Shown one piece after another: positions 39,901 to 49,732 of a stretch of DNA of 64,000 bases. Every line of letters begins with the position of its first letter. The first letter of the stretch is position 1. The DNA comes from Oscillospiraceae bacterium (GTDB taxonomy: Bacteria > Bacillota > Clostridia > Oscillospirales > Oscillospiraceae). Made by a program: the position numbers and the translations under genes. The stretch is from positions 124,001 through 188,000 of the forward strand of contig SVKQ01000012.1 of the NCBI GenBank assembly GCA_015068325.1, in the 5' to 3' direction. Under the pieces are notes generated by a model. That model was not told the DNA's origin, ran no database searches, and saw only the letters and a program-made list of their open reading frames with translations.

Positions 39901-41151
39901 TTATTCCCGCGTCCGCAGATTGATGAACTCCGCCCGCAGCTTGGAGTACAGGATGGTCTGGCTGCTGTAGAGGCCGCAGTAGCCGGAGAGCAGGTAGCTG
40001 ATGGCGCAGGTCATGGCAAAGTACAGCAGGCCCTGTCCGCCGAACAGTTCGATGCTCAGGATGATGGAGGCCAGCGGACAGTTCACTGCGCCGCAGAACA
40101 CCGCAACCAGGCCAAGGGCGGCGCCGAAGCCAGCAGGCAGCCCCAACAGGGTGCCTGCCACACAGCCGAAGGTAGCGCCCACAAAGAAAGAAGGCACCAC
40201 CTCGCCGCCTTTGAAGCCCACGCCGATGGTGATGGCGGTGAACAGCAACTTCCACAGCCAGGCCAGTGCGGTTGCCTCTCCGGCGACGGCCCTCTGGATC
40301 ACGTCCATGCCGGCACCGTTGTAGTCGCCGCCCGTCAGCAGCGACAGACCGATCAGCACAGCAGAGCCGACCACGGCCCGCAGCCAGGGGCTGGGGATGT
40401 ACTGCTCCGCCAGGTGCTCTGTAATGTGCAGACCGCGGCAGAAAAGGATGCTCACCAGTGCACACAAAATGGACAAACCCAGCACCGGCAGCATCAGGGA
40501 TACATTCAACTCCGGCAGAACCACCTCGAACCTGGTGGGGGCGATGCCCGCCAACCGCGACACCAGGTAGCCCGTCATAGAGGCTGTGATGCAGGGCACC
40601 AGCCCCGCATAGTACAGCACACCTACCGAGATGACCTCCAGCGCGAACACGGTGGCCGTCAGCGGTGTGCCGAACAGGGCGGCGAATACACCGCTCATAC
40701 CGCACAGGGTGGCCAGGGGGAGATCCTTTTCGCCCAGATGCAGCAGCTTGCCCGTCCCGTGGCCGATGCCGCCGCCGATCTGCAGCGCGGCACCCTCGCG
40801 CCCGGCGCTGCCGCCTACCAGATGGGTGATCACCGTAGAGAAAAAGATCACAGGCACAAGCAGGATCGGTACATCGCGGCCGAAGTGCACTGACTCGATC
40901 ACCGCATTGGTGCCCTTGCCCTCGGTCCGTGTCACCCGATAGAGCCACACGATGGCCAGTCCGCCTAGAGGCATCAGGTACAGCACCCAACCGTAGCTGG
41001 CCCGCACCGACGTGGCGTAGTCCACGCCCAGGTGGAACACGGAGCCCACCGCGCCGCCAACGGCGCCGATCAGCGCACCTACCAGCAGCCATTTCACCAG
41101 CGCCGCCCCATAGCGGCATGCCGTATGCCATTTTTCTTGTAAAACCTTCAT
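39901..41151 (-). CDS. ClC-family anion channel or antiporter
   Basis: The 416-residue membrane protein has about ten helices and ClC motifs: GSAGREGAALQIGGGIG (the GREGP region) and GVFAALFGTPLTATVFALE. At the place of GSGIP the sequence reads GKGTNAVIES, and GREGP has Ala for Pro. Similar changes occur in the fluoride-type ClC branch, so F-/H+ exchange is possible. The ATG at 41151 follows CGGAGCG. It has its own promoter and is convergent with the ruvX unit. Confidence 0.82.
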   Translation of the reverse strand: MKVLQEKWHTACRYGAALVKWLLVGALIGAVGGAVGSVFHLGVDYATSVRASYGWVLYLMPLGGLAIVWLYRVTRTEGKGTNAVIESVHFGRDVPILLVPVIFFSTVITHLVGGSAGREGAALQIGGGIGHGTGKLLHLGEKDLPLATLCGMSGVFAALFGTPLTATVFALEVISVGVLYYAGLVPCITASMTGYLVSRLAGIAPTRFEVVLPELNVSLMLPVLGLSILCALVSILFCRGLHITEHLAEQYIPSPWLRAVVGSAVLIGLSLLTGGDYNGAGMDVIQRAVAGEATALAWLWKLLFTAITIGVGFKGGEVVPSFFVGATFGCVAGTLLGLPAGFGAALGLVAVFCGAVNCPLASIILSIELFGGQGLLYFAMTCAISYLLSGYCGLYSSQTILYSKLRAEFINLRTRE

Positions 41152-41191
41152 GATTCGCTCCGTTTCGCGCTTAGCCGCATGTACGCACACA

Positions 41192-41221
41192 GTTATACCA
41201 TGCATTCGGCACGGCTGTCAA
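41192..41221 (-). promoter_or_regulatory. promoter of ClC gene
   Basis: On the minus strand TTGACA and TATAAC are 18 bases apart, about 40 bases before the start. Confidence 0.65.
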
Positions 41222-41276
41222 ACCCATCGATACTAAAAATTTTTCAGCCCATCAAATAATTTTTATGCAACTGCTG

Positions 41277-41305
41277 TTGATTATGGCTGTGACTTGTCGT
41301 ATACT
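41277..41305 (+). promoter_or_regulatory. promoter of serC-serA
   Basis: TTGATT and TATACT are 17 bases apart, about 65 bases before serC. No T-box or riboswitch motif is visible in the leader. Confidence 0.65.
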
Positions 41306-41371
41306 ATATGATACAAGGATATCGTCGACATGCGGATGTTACGACCTATGACAAAACAGGAGGAGATTCAG

Positions 41372-42460
41372 ATGAAATACGATCGGACCTTTAACTTTTC
41401 CGCTGGTCCGGCCATGATGCCGGAGAGCGTCCTGGAGGAGATCCGGGATGAGATGATGAATTATCGCGGCAGCGGCATGTGCGTCATGGAGATGAGCCAC
41501 CGCTCCAAGGTGTTCCAGCAAATCGTGGATGAGGCGGAGAGCGACCTGCGGGAGCTGATGGGAATCCCGGATAACTACAAGGTGCTGTTCATCCAGGGCG
41601 GCGGTACGCTGCAGTTCGCCATGGTCCCCATGAACCTGATGAAAAACGGCAAGGCCTGCTACGTGGAGACGGGCGCCTGGTCCAAGAAGGCCATTGCCGA
41701 GGCGAAGAAGTTCGGTGAGGTCACCATCGTCGCCTCCTCCAAGGATAAGAACTTCTCCTATATCCCCGATTGCTCTGATCTGGACATTCCCGATGATTGT
41801 GACTACGTGTATATCTGCGAGAATGAAACCATCAACGGGACCACCTGGAACAAACTGCCCGACACCAAGGGCCACGTGCTGGTGTCCGACCAATCCTCCA
41901 TGTTCCTCAGCCGTCCCTGCAATGTGGCCGACTATGGCCTGATCTGGGCCGGCGTGCAGAAGAACGTGGGGCCTGCCGGCATGGCGGTGGTCATCATCCG
42001 GGAGGATCTGATCCGCGACGATCTGGACCCCAAGACGCCCATCTACATGATGTACAAGACCCACGCCGACAACGGCTCCATGTACAACACGCCCAACTGC
42101 TGGGCCATCTACTGCTGCGGCAAGGTGTTCAAATATCTCAAGAGCATCGGCGGCCTGGAGGAGATGCACCGCCGCAACGAGGCCAAGGCCAAGGTCATCT
42201 ATGACTTCCTGGACAGCTCCCGGCTCTTCAAGGGATCTGTGGTGCCTCAGGACCGCAGCCTGATGAACATCCCCTTCGTCACCGGCGACAAGGACATGGA
42301 CGCCGCTGTGGTGGCCGCCTCCAAAGAGGCTGGTTTTGACAACCTGAAGGGCCACAAGAGCGTGGGCGGCCTGCGGGCCAGCGTGTACAACGCCATGCCC
42401 ATCGAGGGCGCCCGGGCACTGGTGGAATTTCTGGCCGACTTTGAGAAGGACCACAAGTAA
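41372..42460 (+). CDS. serC: phosphoserine aminotransferase
   Basis: The 362-residue PLP enzyme turns 3-phosphohydroxypyruvate and glutamate into phosphoserine. It begins FNFSAGPAMMPESVLEEIRDE and contains IQGGGTLQFAMVPMN and the PLP-lysine region GVQKNVGPAG. AGGAGG lies before the ATG at 41372; the longer ORF start is not used. It is followed by serA 20 bases later, so both serine-pathway steps share an operon. Confidence 0.96.
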   Translation: MKYDRTFNFSAGPAMMPESVLEEIRDEMMNYRGSGMCVMEMSHRSKVFQQIVDEAESDLRELMGIPDNYKVLFIQGGGTLQFAMVPMNLMKNGKACYVETGAWSKKAIAEAKKFGEVTIVASSKDKNFSYIPDCSDLDIPDDCDYVYICENETINGTTWNKLPDTKGHVLVSDQSSMFLSRPCNVADYGLIWAGVQKNVGPAGMAVVIIREDLIRDDLDPKTPIYMMYKTHADNGSMYNTPNCWAIYCCGKVFKYLKSIGGLEEMHRRNEAKAKVIYDFLDSSRLFKGSVVPQDRSLMNIPFVTGDKDMDAAVVAASKEAGFDNLKGHKSVGGLRASVYNAMPIEGARALVEFLADFEKDHK

Positions 42461-42486
42461 AGGAACATAGAAAGGGGAACATGATC

Positions 42487-43392
42487 ATGCGTATTCTGGT
42501 TACCGACGGTATGGACAAGACCGCCATGGCGCAGCTGCACGAGCTGGGTCACGAGGTGGTGGAACAGTTCTACGAGCCTGATCAGCTGGGTGCGGCTCTG
42601 CGGGAGTTTGATGTGGCGGTGGTCCGCTCCAAGACCAAGGTCCGCGCGAACCACATCGATGAGGCCAAGGGCGGCAGACTGAAGCTCATCATCCGCGGCG
42701 GCGTGGGTGTGGACAACATCGACGTGAAGTATGCCGAGGCCAACGGCATCGCCGTAAAGAACACGCCCCGCGCCTCCTCTCAGTCTGTGGCGGAGCTGGC
42801 CATGGGCCACATGTTCGCCTGCGCCCGCTATCTCTCCATCGCCGGCCACACCATGCGCGAGGACAAGTGGGAGAAGAAAGCCTACGGCAAGGGCATTGAG
42901 CTGCAGGGCAAGACGCTGGGTATCGTGGGCTTCGGCCGCATCGGCCAGCATCTGGGTGTGATGGCCAAGGCCATCGGCATGGAGGTCATTGCCTTTGATA
43001 TCTATCATATCCCCGGCATTGAGGAGCAGCTGGGTATCCCCTATGTGGAGATGGACGAGCTGTTGGAGCGGGCCGACTTTGTGTCTGTCCACGCTCCGGC
43101 GGTGGATGGCGGTGCCCTCATCAGCGCTGAGAACATCGCCAAGATGAAGGATGGCGTGGTCGTCATCAACACCTCCCGCGGCACCAACGTGGACGAGGCC
43201 GCCCTGCTGGCCGCCCTGGAGAGCGGCAAGGTCCGCGCCGCCGGACTGGACGTGTATGCCGACGAGCCCGCCACTAACAAGGCCCTCTACAGCCACCCCA
43301 TGGTGAGCTGCACGCCGCACATCGGCGCCGCCACCGTGGAGGCGCAGAAGCGCATCGGCGCGGAGATTGTGGACATCATTAAGGCCATGTGA
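42487..43392 (+). CDS. serA: D-3-phosphoglycerate dehydrogenase (short form)
   Basis: The 301-residue NAD-dependent enzyme oxidises 3-phosphoglycerate in the first step of serine synthesis. The Rossmann motif is GIVGFGRIGQHLG, and the catalytic Arg, Glu and His lie in INTSRGTNVD, LDVYADEP and CTPHIG. It lacks the C-terminal ACT domain of allosteric forms, so feedback by serine at that site is not expected. The ATG at 42487 has better spacing to AAAGGGG than 42481. Confidence 0.93.
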   Translation: MRILVTDGMDKTAMAQLHELGHEVVEQFYEPDQLGAALREFDVAVVRSKTKVRANHIDEAKGGRLKLIIRGGVGVDNIDVKYAEANGIAVKNTPRASSQSVAELAMGHMFACARYLSIAGHTMREDKWEKKAYGKGIELQGKTLGIVGFGRIGQHLGVMAKAIGMEVIAFDIYHIPGIEEQLGIPYVEMDELLERADFVSVHAPAVDGGALISAENIAKMKDGVVVINTSRGTNVDEAALLAALESGKVRAAGLDVYADEPATNKALYSHPMVSCTPHIGAATVEAQKRIGAEIVDIIKAM

Positions 43393-43420
43393 TCCGGTCT
43401 GAACCCACGCGATCAAAATG

Positions 43421-43456
43421 AAGAGCTCCACCCGCCATGCGGGTGGAGCTCTTTTT
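43421..43456. terminator. terminator between serA and rpoD
   Basis: AAGAGCTCCACCCGC pairs perfectly with GCGGGTGGAGCTCTT around CAT, followed by TTT; it serves both converging genes. Confidence 0.85.
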
Positions 43457-43480
43457 ATGCAGGGGGGCAGGTTGCCTGAC

Positions 43481-44854
43481 TCAGTTCAAAAAGTCCTTCA
43501 GTTTCTTGCTGCGGCTGGGATGGCGGAGCTTACGGAGAGCCTTGGCCTCGATTTGGCGGATGCGCTCGCGGGTCACGTTGAACTCCTTGCCCACCTCCTC
43601 CAATGTGCGGGTGCGGCCGTCCTCAATGCCGAAGCGCAGCTTCAACACCTTCTCCTCCCGGGGAGTCAGGGTGCTCAGCACATCCACCAGCTGCTCCTTC
43701 AGCAGCGTGAAGCTGGCGGCCTCGCTGGGCTCGCTGGCCCCCTCGTCGGGGATGAAGTCGCCCAAGTGGGAATCCTCCTCCTCACCGATGGGGGTCTCCA
43801 GCGACACGGGCTCCTGGGCAATCTTCAGGATTTCCCGGACCTTGTCCACGGGCATGCCCATCTCCTCGGAAATCTCCTCGGGAGTGGGATCGTGACCCAA
43901 CTCCTGCAGCAGCTGGCGGCTGACGCGGATAACCTTGTTGATGGTCTCCACCATATGGACGGGGATACGGATGGTGCGGGCTTGATCGGCGATGGCGCGG
44001 GTGATGGCCTGGCGGATCCACCAGGTGGCATAGGTGGAGAACTTATAGCCCTTGGTATAGTCAAACTTTTCCACAGCCTTGATGAGGCCCAGGTTTCCCT
44101 CCTGGATCAGATCCAGGAACAGCATGCCGCGGCCCACGTAGCGCTTGGCAATGGACACCACCAGGCGCAGGTTGGCCTCTGCCAACTTTTGCTTGGCTTC
44201 CTCACCTTGATTGACATCCTTCTTCCATTGCTCTACCTCTGCCTGGTGTTCAGACAGATCCATACTGAGAGGCTCCAGGGCAGCCAGCCGCTCCTTGGCT
44301 TCGCTGCCGGCCACCATGGCGGTGGCCAAGACCACCTCTTCGTCGGCAGTCAGCAGGGAGACCTTGCCGATCTCCTTCAGGTACATGCGCACCGGATCAT
44401 CGATATTGAAGCTGTCCACCAGTGTGTTGGGGTCGACCAGTTCTTCTTCTTCGATCTCGGCAATCTCCTCCAGCGGGGGCTCCATGTCCTCTGCCAGATC
44501 GCCGGGGAAGTCATCGCTGCTCAGTTCGATGTCCAGCTCCTCCAGTGAATCGTAGACCTGGTCCATCTGCTCACTCTCCAGATCCAACTCGTCCAGAAGA
44601 TCGCTGAGCTCGTTGGCGTACACCTTGCCCTTCTTCTTGCCGCGGACGAACAGCTCTTTCAGCTTCTCCTGACTCTGCAGCAGTGCCGCAGCAGGCAGGG
44701 AGGCGATGGTCTTGTCGTCCAGCTTGGGGCTCTTGCCCTTTTTAGCAGAGGTGTCGGCGCCTTTGTCATTCTCGGCCAGAAACTGGTCGGCCATCTCGTC
44801 CAACTGTTGGGTGGTCAGTTCCTCCGCCGGCTGCTCGTTGATCTTTTCAGTCAT
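43481..44854 (-). CDS. rpoD: primary sigma factor SigA (RpoD)
   Basis: The 457-residue housekeeping sigma factor has an acidic region 1.1, region 1.2 ([11 protein letters not shown]), region 2 ([34 protein letters not shown]), region 3 and region 4 ([32 protein letters not shown]). It recognises the TTGACA/TATAAT promoters listed here. CGGAGG precedes the ATG, which overlaps the end of dnaG by eight bases. Confidence 0.98.
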   Translation of the reverse strand: MTEKINEQPAEELTTQQLDEMADQFLAENDKGADTSAKKGKSPKLDDKTIASLPAAALLQSQEKLKELFVRGKKKGKVYANELSDLLDELDLESEQMDQVYDSLEELDIELSSDDFPGDLAEDMEPPLEEIAEIEEEELVDPNTLVDSFNIDDPVRMYLKEIGKVSLLTADEEVVLATAMVAGSEAKERLAALEPLSMDLSEHQAEVEQWKKDVNQGEEAKQKLAEANLRLVVSIAKRYVGRGMLFLDLIQEGNLGLIKAVEKFDYTKGYKFSTYATWWIRQAITRAIADQARTIRIPVHMVETINKVIRVSRQLLQELGHDPTPEEISEEMGMPVDKVREILKIAQEPVSLETPIGEEEDSHLGDFIPDEGASEPSEAASFTLLKEQLVDVLSTLTPREEKVLKLRFGIEDGRTRTLEEVGKEFNVTRERIRQIEAKALRKLRHPSRSKKLKDFLN

Positions 44855-46631
44855 TACGCTTTCCTCCGTATCCCTTTTTTTGTTTAAACGTATCTTTTGC
44901 GGCGGCCAGCGGATCTGTGGTGCCGCTGCCGTCCCGTTTTTCCTTCTCCTGCCGGATCACCGCTATGTAGTCCTGCAGTGCCTGGAGCGCGTTGGCGGCG
45001 GACTCCGGCTTTTGCATAATGGCGGTCAGGTGGCTCATCTCCTCGCTGTTTAGTGTTGAGGAGAGCCGGGCGACGCTCAACGCCTGTCCCGACTGTCTGT
45101 CCTGCCACAGCCGGACAAAGATCCGACCCAGAAGGGGGGAAGAGAACTCCTCCGGCGCCACGGGCATCTCTGTTGGGAAGAGAGAGTCGTCCCGCATCAG
45201 CAGACGGATCACGCCCTCTTCCGCCAGCGCGCTGCGGAGGTTTTCGTAGCGGATGCCCCGCTCCCGCGGCTGCAGAGTGGCGCTGGGATTCAATTCCCGC
45301 CGCTCCTGCTTCTTCTTCTCGCCGGCGATCCGCCGCCGGAAAGCCCGTTTCACCTCCAACCGCATGGCCTCCGGCGTCAAGCCGGCGGTCTCCGCGGCGC
45401 GGACGGTGTAGACCTCTCTCTCCACAGCGTTTTCCAACGTGGCCAGCTCCGCGCTGACATCCGCGGCATAGGCGATCCGCTGGCGGTCCTCCGTCAGGTC
45501 GTACTTTGCGGCGATCTGAGCCATGCGGAACTCAATGCCGTTTTCGCTGCCGTTCAGCAGGCGCTCAAAAGCATCCGGTCCGTAGTTCTTGATGAAGTCG
45601 TCGGCATCCTGCTTGACTGGATTGCCGTCCACCATGCGGTTGGGCAGACGCAGTACCTTGACGGAGAACTCGGAATTGTTCAGCAGCTCCAGCGCCCGCT
45701 GCGTAGCCAGCTGGCCGGCGTTGTCGTTGTCATAGCAGAGCACCAGTTCCTTGGTGAAGCGGCTGAGCAGGCGGGTCTGCTCCTGCGTCAGTGCAGTACC
45801 CATGGAGGCTACGGCGTTGTCAAAGCCGGCCTGGTGCAGCGTGACCACGTCCAGATTGCCCTCACACAGGATGATATTGGGCCGTTTGGTCTTTTTGGCC
45901 AGATTGAGTCCGTACAGCACCCGCCGTTTGCTATAGGCTACGGTCTCGGGCGTGTTCATATACTTTGGCTCAGACTTGTCCAGCACGCGGCTGCCGAAGC
46001 CCACCACGTCGCCCCGGATGTCAATGACCGGCAGGATCAATCGGTTGCGGAACTTGTCGTAGACGCGGCCGTTTTTATTCTGCACCACCAGCCCGGCACT
46101 GATCAGCTCGGACTTGCTGTAACCTCGTCCGGTCATTTCGTTGAGCAGCGTATCCCAGCTGTCAGGTGCGGCGCCCATGCCAAACCGCACAGCGATGGGT
46201 CGGCGGATCTGACGCTTGTCCAGATAGGCCTGCACCGCTGCCCCCTCGGGCTGCTGCAGCAGGTCGTAATAAAAGCGGGCCGCGTCCCGGTTCAGCTCCA
46301 GGATGCGGCGGCGCAGTTTATCGCTGCCGTCCGGCTGATCCTCCGGCACGGGGAGATTGGCTCTTCTGGCAAGAAAGCGCACCGCGTCGGGGTAGCTGAG
46401 ATTTTCGATGTCCATGATGAAATTGATGACACCGCCGCCCTTCTTGCAGCCGAAGCAGTGGTAGAACTGCCGGTCCGGCAGCACGTGGAAGGAGGGGGTC
46501 TTTTCATTGTGGAAGGGGCAGCAGCCCCAATAGCTGCCGCCTTTGCTGGTCAGCGTCACATAGCTGCCTACCACGTCGACGATGTCGCTGCGGGCAATCA
46601 GCTCGTCTAAAAAACTCTGGGGAAACGGCAT
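44847..46631 (-). CDS. dnaG: DNA primase
   Basis: The 594-residue enzyme makes RNA primers at the replication fork. It has the CHC2 zinc finger ([13 protein letters not shown], then FHCFGC-like YHCFGC), the catalytic Toprim domain ([26 protein letters not shown]) and a C-terminal helicase-binding part. AAGGAGG precedes the ATG. The dnaG-rpoD order is the classic macromolecular synthesis operon, here without rpsU. Confidence 0.97.
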   Translation of the reverse strand: MPFPQSFLDELIARSDIVDVVGSYVTLTSKGGSYWGCCPFHNEKTPSFHVLPDRQFYHCFGCKKGGGVINFIMDIENLSYPDAVRFLARRANLPVPEDQPDGSDKLRRRILELNRDAARFYYDLLQQPEGAAVQAYLDKRQIRRPIAVRFGMGAAPDSWDTLLNEMTGRGYSKSELISAGLVVQNKNGRVYDKFRNRLILPVIDIRGDVVGFGSRVLDKSEPKYMNTPETVAYSKRRVLYGLNLAKKTKRPNIILCEGNLDVVTLHQAGFDNAVASMGTALTQEQTRLLSRFTKELVLCYDNDNAGQLATQRALELLNNSEFSVKVLRLPNRMVDGNPVKQDADDFIKNYGPDAFERLLNGSENGIEFRMAQIAAKYDLTEDRQRIAYAADVSAELATLENAVEREVYTVRAAETAGLTPEAMRLEVKRAFRRRIAGEKKKQERRELNPSATLQPRERGIRYENLRSALAEEGVIRLLMRDDSLFPTEMPVAPEEFSSPLLGRIFVRLWQDRQSGQALSVARLSSTLNSEEMSHLTAIMQKPESAANALQALQDYIAVIRQEKEKRDGSGTTDPLAAAKDTFKQKKGYGGKRND

Positions 46632-46785
46632 GGGACCGACCTCCTTTCCGTCGGATTCGCTGCAGACCCGTGCTTTTTTCTGCGCTGGTCGGGGAAATGA
46701 TCGTCTATTTTACATATACAAATCATTTTCCCGTTTTCCTCTTTTTTTATGAAAACTTTTTGCATTTTTTTGCAGCAAGAAAAAA

Positions 46786-46807
46786 GTGCGGCCCCAGAGG
46801 GCCGCAC
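46786..46807 (-). terminator. terminator of murC
   Basis: On the minus strand GTGCGGCCC pairs with GGGCCGCAC around CTCT/AGAG bases and is followed by a run of T. Confidence 0.8.
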
Positions 46808-46825
46808 GGCAGATTGAAAGAGTGG

Positions 46826-48214
46826 TCAGGCGCGCTGGAGCAGACGCTCGCCGGCGCGGAAGATGTCGCCGGCGCCTACGGTGAGGATCAGATCACCCGG
46901 CCGGGCGATCTCCGCCAGCGCGTCTGTTACCTTGTCCAGACTGGAGCAGTAGACTGCGCCGGGGATTTCCCGGGCCAGATCCTGGGAGGAGATGCCGTAT
47001 TCGTTTTTCTCCCGTGCGGCATAGATTTCCGCCAGAATGGTAACGTCAGGTAGACGCAGTTCCCGCACGAACTCGTCGAACAGGGCCCGGGTGCGGGAAT
47101 AAGTGTGGGGCTGAAATGCGCAGATGATGCGCTCGTAGGGCTGTTGCTTGGCCATGGTGAGCAGAGCGTGGAGCTCGTCTGGATGGTGGGCATAGTCGTC
47201 GTAGATCTCGGCACCGTGGTAGGTGCCCTTGTGCTCAAAGCGGCGCCCCGCGCCGTGGAAGGCCTTCAGCCCCTCCTCCACGGCTTTGCCGTCGATGCCC
47301 AGCAGGTATGCTGAGCAGGCAGCCGCCAGTGCGTTGGCGATGTTGTGCTTGCCACCCACCTGCAGCTCCACGTGGGCATATGTCTGCCCGCGAATCACGA
47401 TGTCAAAAGCGGGGAGACCGTCGAAGAAAGCCACGTTGTCGGCATAGCAATCGGCATTGTGGTCGAAAAGGCTGAACCACAGCAGCGAGCCGTTGTAGCC
47501 GGCCAGCGCCTCCCGGGCACCGGGGTCATCCCGGTTGGCTACCACGTGGCCGCTGTCAGGCACCAGCTCGGCGAAGGCGCGGAAAGAGTGCTCAATGTCC
47601 TGCAGATCCTTGAAGAAATCCAGATGGTCAGCGGCCACATTCAGGATCACCGCCACGGTGGGGAAGAAGTTCAGAAAGGAGTTGCAGTACTCACAGCTCT
47701 CCAGAATGATGGTCTCGCCCTGGCCGACCCGGTAACCGGCGTGGTGCAGCAGCGGCAGCGTGCCGCCGATCATCACCGTAGGATCGGCGCCGGCGGCCAT
47801 GAAGATGTGGGTGGCCATGGAGGTGGTGGTGGTTTTGCCGTGAGTGCCGGAGATGCACAGGGCATTGGGGTAACCCCGCATAATGGCGCCCCAGGCCTGG
47901 GCCCGCTCGTAGACGGGGATACCTCGAGCCACGGCGCCGGCGATCTCCGGATTCTCGTCCTTGATGGCGGCAGTACGAATCACCAGGTCGCAATCGCGCA
48001 GGTTTTCAGCGCTGTGACCAATGGCCACCGGGATACCCAGTGAGCGCAGGTGGGCCACTGTGGTGCTGTCGTTCATGTCGGAACCCTGTACCTGCAGGCC
48101 CATGCCGTGCAGCACCTCTGCCAGTGGGCACATGGACACGCCGCCGATGCCGGCCAGATGGACCTGGACACCGGGGTGTATATAGTTGCGGATATCCTCT
48201 TGAGGATGCGTCAT
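46826..48214 (-). CDS. murC: UDP-N-acetylmuramate--L-alanine ligase
   Basis: The 462-residue enzyme adds L-Ala to UDP-MurNAc, the first amino acid of the peptidoglycan stem. Motifs: HLAGIGGVSMCPLAEVL (UDP site), SGTHGKTTTTSM (ATP site), ESCEYCNSFL and DYAHHPDE. GGGAGGAG precedes the ATG. It stands alone, outside a dcw cluster, divergent from the CCA-adding enzyme. Confidence 0.97.
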   Translation of the reverse strand: MTHPQEDIRNYIHPGVQVHLAGIGGVSMCPLAEVLHGMGLQVQGSDMNDSTTVAHLRSLGIPVAIGHSAENLRDCDLVIRTAAIKDENPEIAGAVARGIPVYERAQAWGAIMRGYPNALCISGTHGKTTTTSMATHIFMAAGADPTVMIGGTLPLLHHAGYRVGQGETIILESCEYCNSFLNFFPTVAVILNVAADHLDFFKDLQDIEHSFRAFAELVPDSGHVVANRDDPGAREALAGYNGSLLWFSLFDHNADCYADNVAFFDGLPAFDIVIRGQTYAHVELQVGGKHNIANALAAACSAYLLGIDGKAVEEGLKAFHGAGRRFEHKGTYHGAEIYDDYAHHPDELHALLTMAKQQPYERIICAFQPHTYSRTRALFDEFVRELRLPDVTILAEIYAAREKNEYGISSQDLAREIPGAVYCSSLDKVTDALAEIARPGDLILTVGAGDIFRAGERLLQRA

Positions 48215-48262
48215 ACGGATCTCCTCCCAAGATAATCGAGAGCAAGGCGGACGGGTGCCGCG

Positions 48263-48312
48263 TTGCTTTTTTTCGTAGTATATATTATAATACGCCTAGC
48301 GAAGAAGTGCAA
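48263..48312. promoter_or_regulatory. overlapping divergent promoters of murC and cca
   Basis: Plus strand: TTGCTT (48263-48268) and TATAAT (48286-48291), 17 apart. Minus strand: TTGCAC (48307-48312) and TATAAT (48284-48289), 17 apart. The two -10 boxes share bases, so polymerase cannot occupy both at once. Confidence 0.75.
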
Positions 48313-48362
48313 CGGGGCCCGTTGGAATTATTTTCCCGGTCCCGCAGAGGGGAGGGTGAGCC

Positions 48363-49691
48363 ATGCTGCCGCGGCAGGCGCTGGATATTCTGCATCGACT
48401 GAATGAAAACGGATACGAAGCATATGCCGTGGGCGGCTGCGTGCGGGATCAGCTTCTGGGCCGGGAGCCGGAAGACTGGGATATGACCACCTCGGCCCGG
48501 CCAGAGCAGGTGATGGCGCTGTTTGCCGGACACTGTATCCCCACAGGACTGCAGCACGGCACGGTGACGGTGCGGCAGGAGCATCGATCCTTCGAGGTGA
48601 CCACCTTTCGCACGGACGGTGTCTATTCCGATCACCGCCATCCCGACGCAGTGGCCTTTTCCAACTCTCTGGAGGAGGACCTGCGGCGCAGGGATTTCAC
48701 CATCGGCGCCATGGCCATGGGAGCGGACGGACGGATCGTGGATCTGTTCGGCGGGCAGGAGGATCTGAGGAACGGCGTGATCCGCTGCGTGGGGGACGCG
48801 GAGCGCCGTTTTGACGAGGATGCCTTGCGCATCATGCGGGCGCTGCGGTTTGCCGCGGTGCTGGGCTTCTCCGTTGCGCCGGACACGGCAGACGCGATAC
48901 GGAAAAAGGCAGAGGATCTGCGAAAGATCGCCGTGGAGCGCATCCGTGTGGAGATGGACAAGCTGCTGTGCGGTGCCCACGCGGCGGAGGTGCTGCTGGC
49001 TTTTCCCGATGTGATCGCCGTGTTCCTGCCGGAGATGCGGGATGCGGTGGGGTTCCAGCAGAAAAACCCGCATCACTGCTACGACGTATGGGAGCACACT
49101 GTCCGGGCGGCAGCGGCGGCACCGGCAGAGCCCATGCTGCGTTGGACGCTTTTGTTCCATGATCTCGGCAAACCGAAATGTTTTACACAGGATGAGGCGG
49201 GTGTCGGGCACTTTTACGGCCATGGAAGGGTCAGCTGCCGTCTGGCGGCAGAGGCCACGACTCGGCTGAAATTCGACAATGCCTCCCGGGAGCGGATCGA
49301 GCTGCTGGTGACCTGGCACGACCGATATATTCCGCTGACCCACAGAAGCTTCCGACGGGCACTGAACGCCTTGGGTGAGGAGGCTCTGCGCCAGCTGTTG
49401 GCGGTAAAACGGGCGGACAACATGGCTCAGGCGCCGGCCTACCGGAGCCGGCTGGAAAAGCTGGATCAGGCGGAGCGACTGCTGGATGAACTGCTGGCAG
49501 CAGATGCTTGCTTCTCACTGAAACAGTTGGCGGTAAACGGCCGGGACATCATGGCCCTGGGACTCCGGGGCCAGGCTGTAGGGCGGATGCTCCAGACATT
49601 GCTGGGGCAGGTGTTGGAGGAGCGGTTGCCCAACGAACGATCAGCACTGCTGGCCTGGGCGACAGCTCGCTTGAACAGGGAAAAGCTGTAA
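48363..49691 (+). CDS. cca: CCA-adding tRNA nucleotidyltransferase
   Basis: The 442-residue enzyme adds or repairs the 3' CCA of tRNAs. The catalytic core is visible in AVGGCVRDQLLGREPEDWDM with the two Asp residues, then the ERMRxE-like segment VERIRVEMDKLL. The C-terminal part has an HD domain (HHCYDVWEHT, LFHDLGKP) for phosphatase or phosphodiesterase activity, not found in the short Bacillus form. GGGAGGG precedes the ATG. Confidence 0.93.
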   Translation: MLPRQALDILHRLNENGYEAYAVGGCVRDQLLGREPEDWDMTTSARPEQVMALFAGHCIPTGLQHGTVTVRQEHRSFEVTTFRTDGVYSDHRHPDAVAFSNSLEEDLRRRDFTIGAMAMGADGRIVDLFGGQEDLRNGVIRCVGDAERRFDEDALRIMRALRFAAVLGFSVAPDTADAIRKKAEDLRKIAVERIRVEMDKLLCGAHAAEVLLAFPDVIAVFLPEMRDAVGFQQKNPHHCYDVWEHTVRAAAAAPAEPMLRWTLLFHDLGKPKCFTQDEAGVGHFYGHGRVSCRLAAEATTRLKFDNASRERIELLVTWHDRYIPLTHRSFRRALNALGEEALRQLLAVKRADNMAQAPAYRSRLEKLDQAERLLDELLAADACFSLKQLAVNGRDIMALGLRGQAVGRMLQTLLGQVLEERLPNERSALLAWATARLNREKL

Positions 49692-49714
49692 GGCTATTTT
49701 ACCTTACAGCTTTT
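49681..49714. terminator. terminator overlapping the cca stop codon
   Basis: AAAAGCTGTAAGG pairs with CCTTACAGCTTTT; the left arm contains the cca stop. It also faces the converging EamA gene. Confidence 0.85.
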
Positions 49715-49732
49715 TGCTTTGCAGGGAAACCG

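Noticed and set aside
41222-41371. T-box or serine riboswitch before serC
   Set aside because: The leader is short and lacks the T-box TGGNACC core or any aptamer motif.
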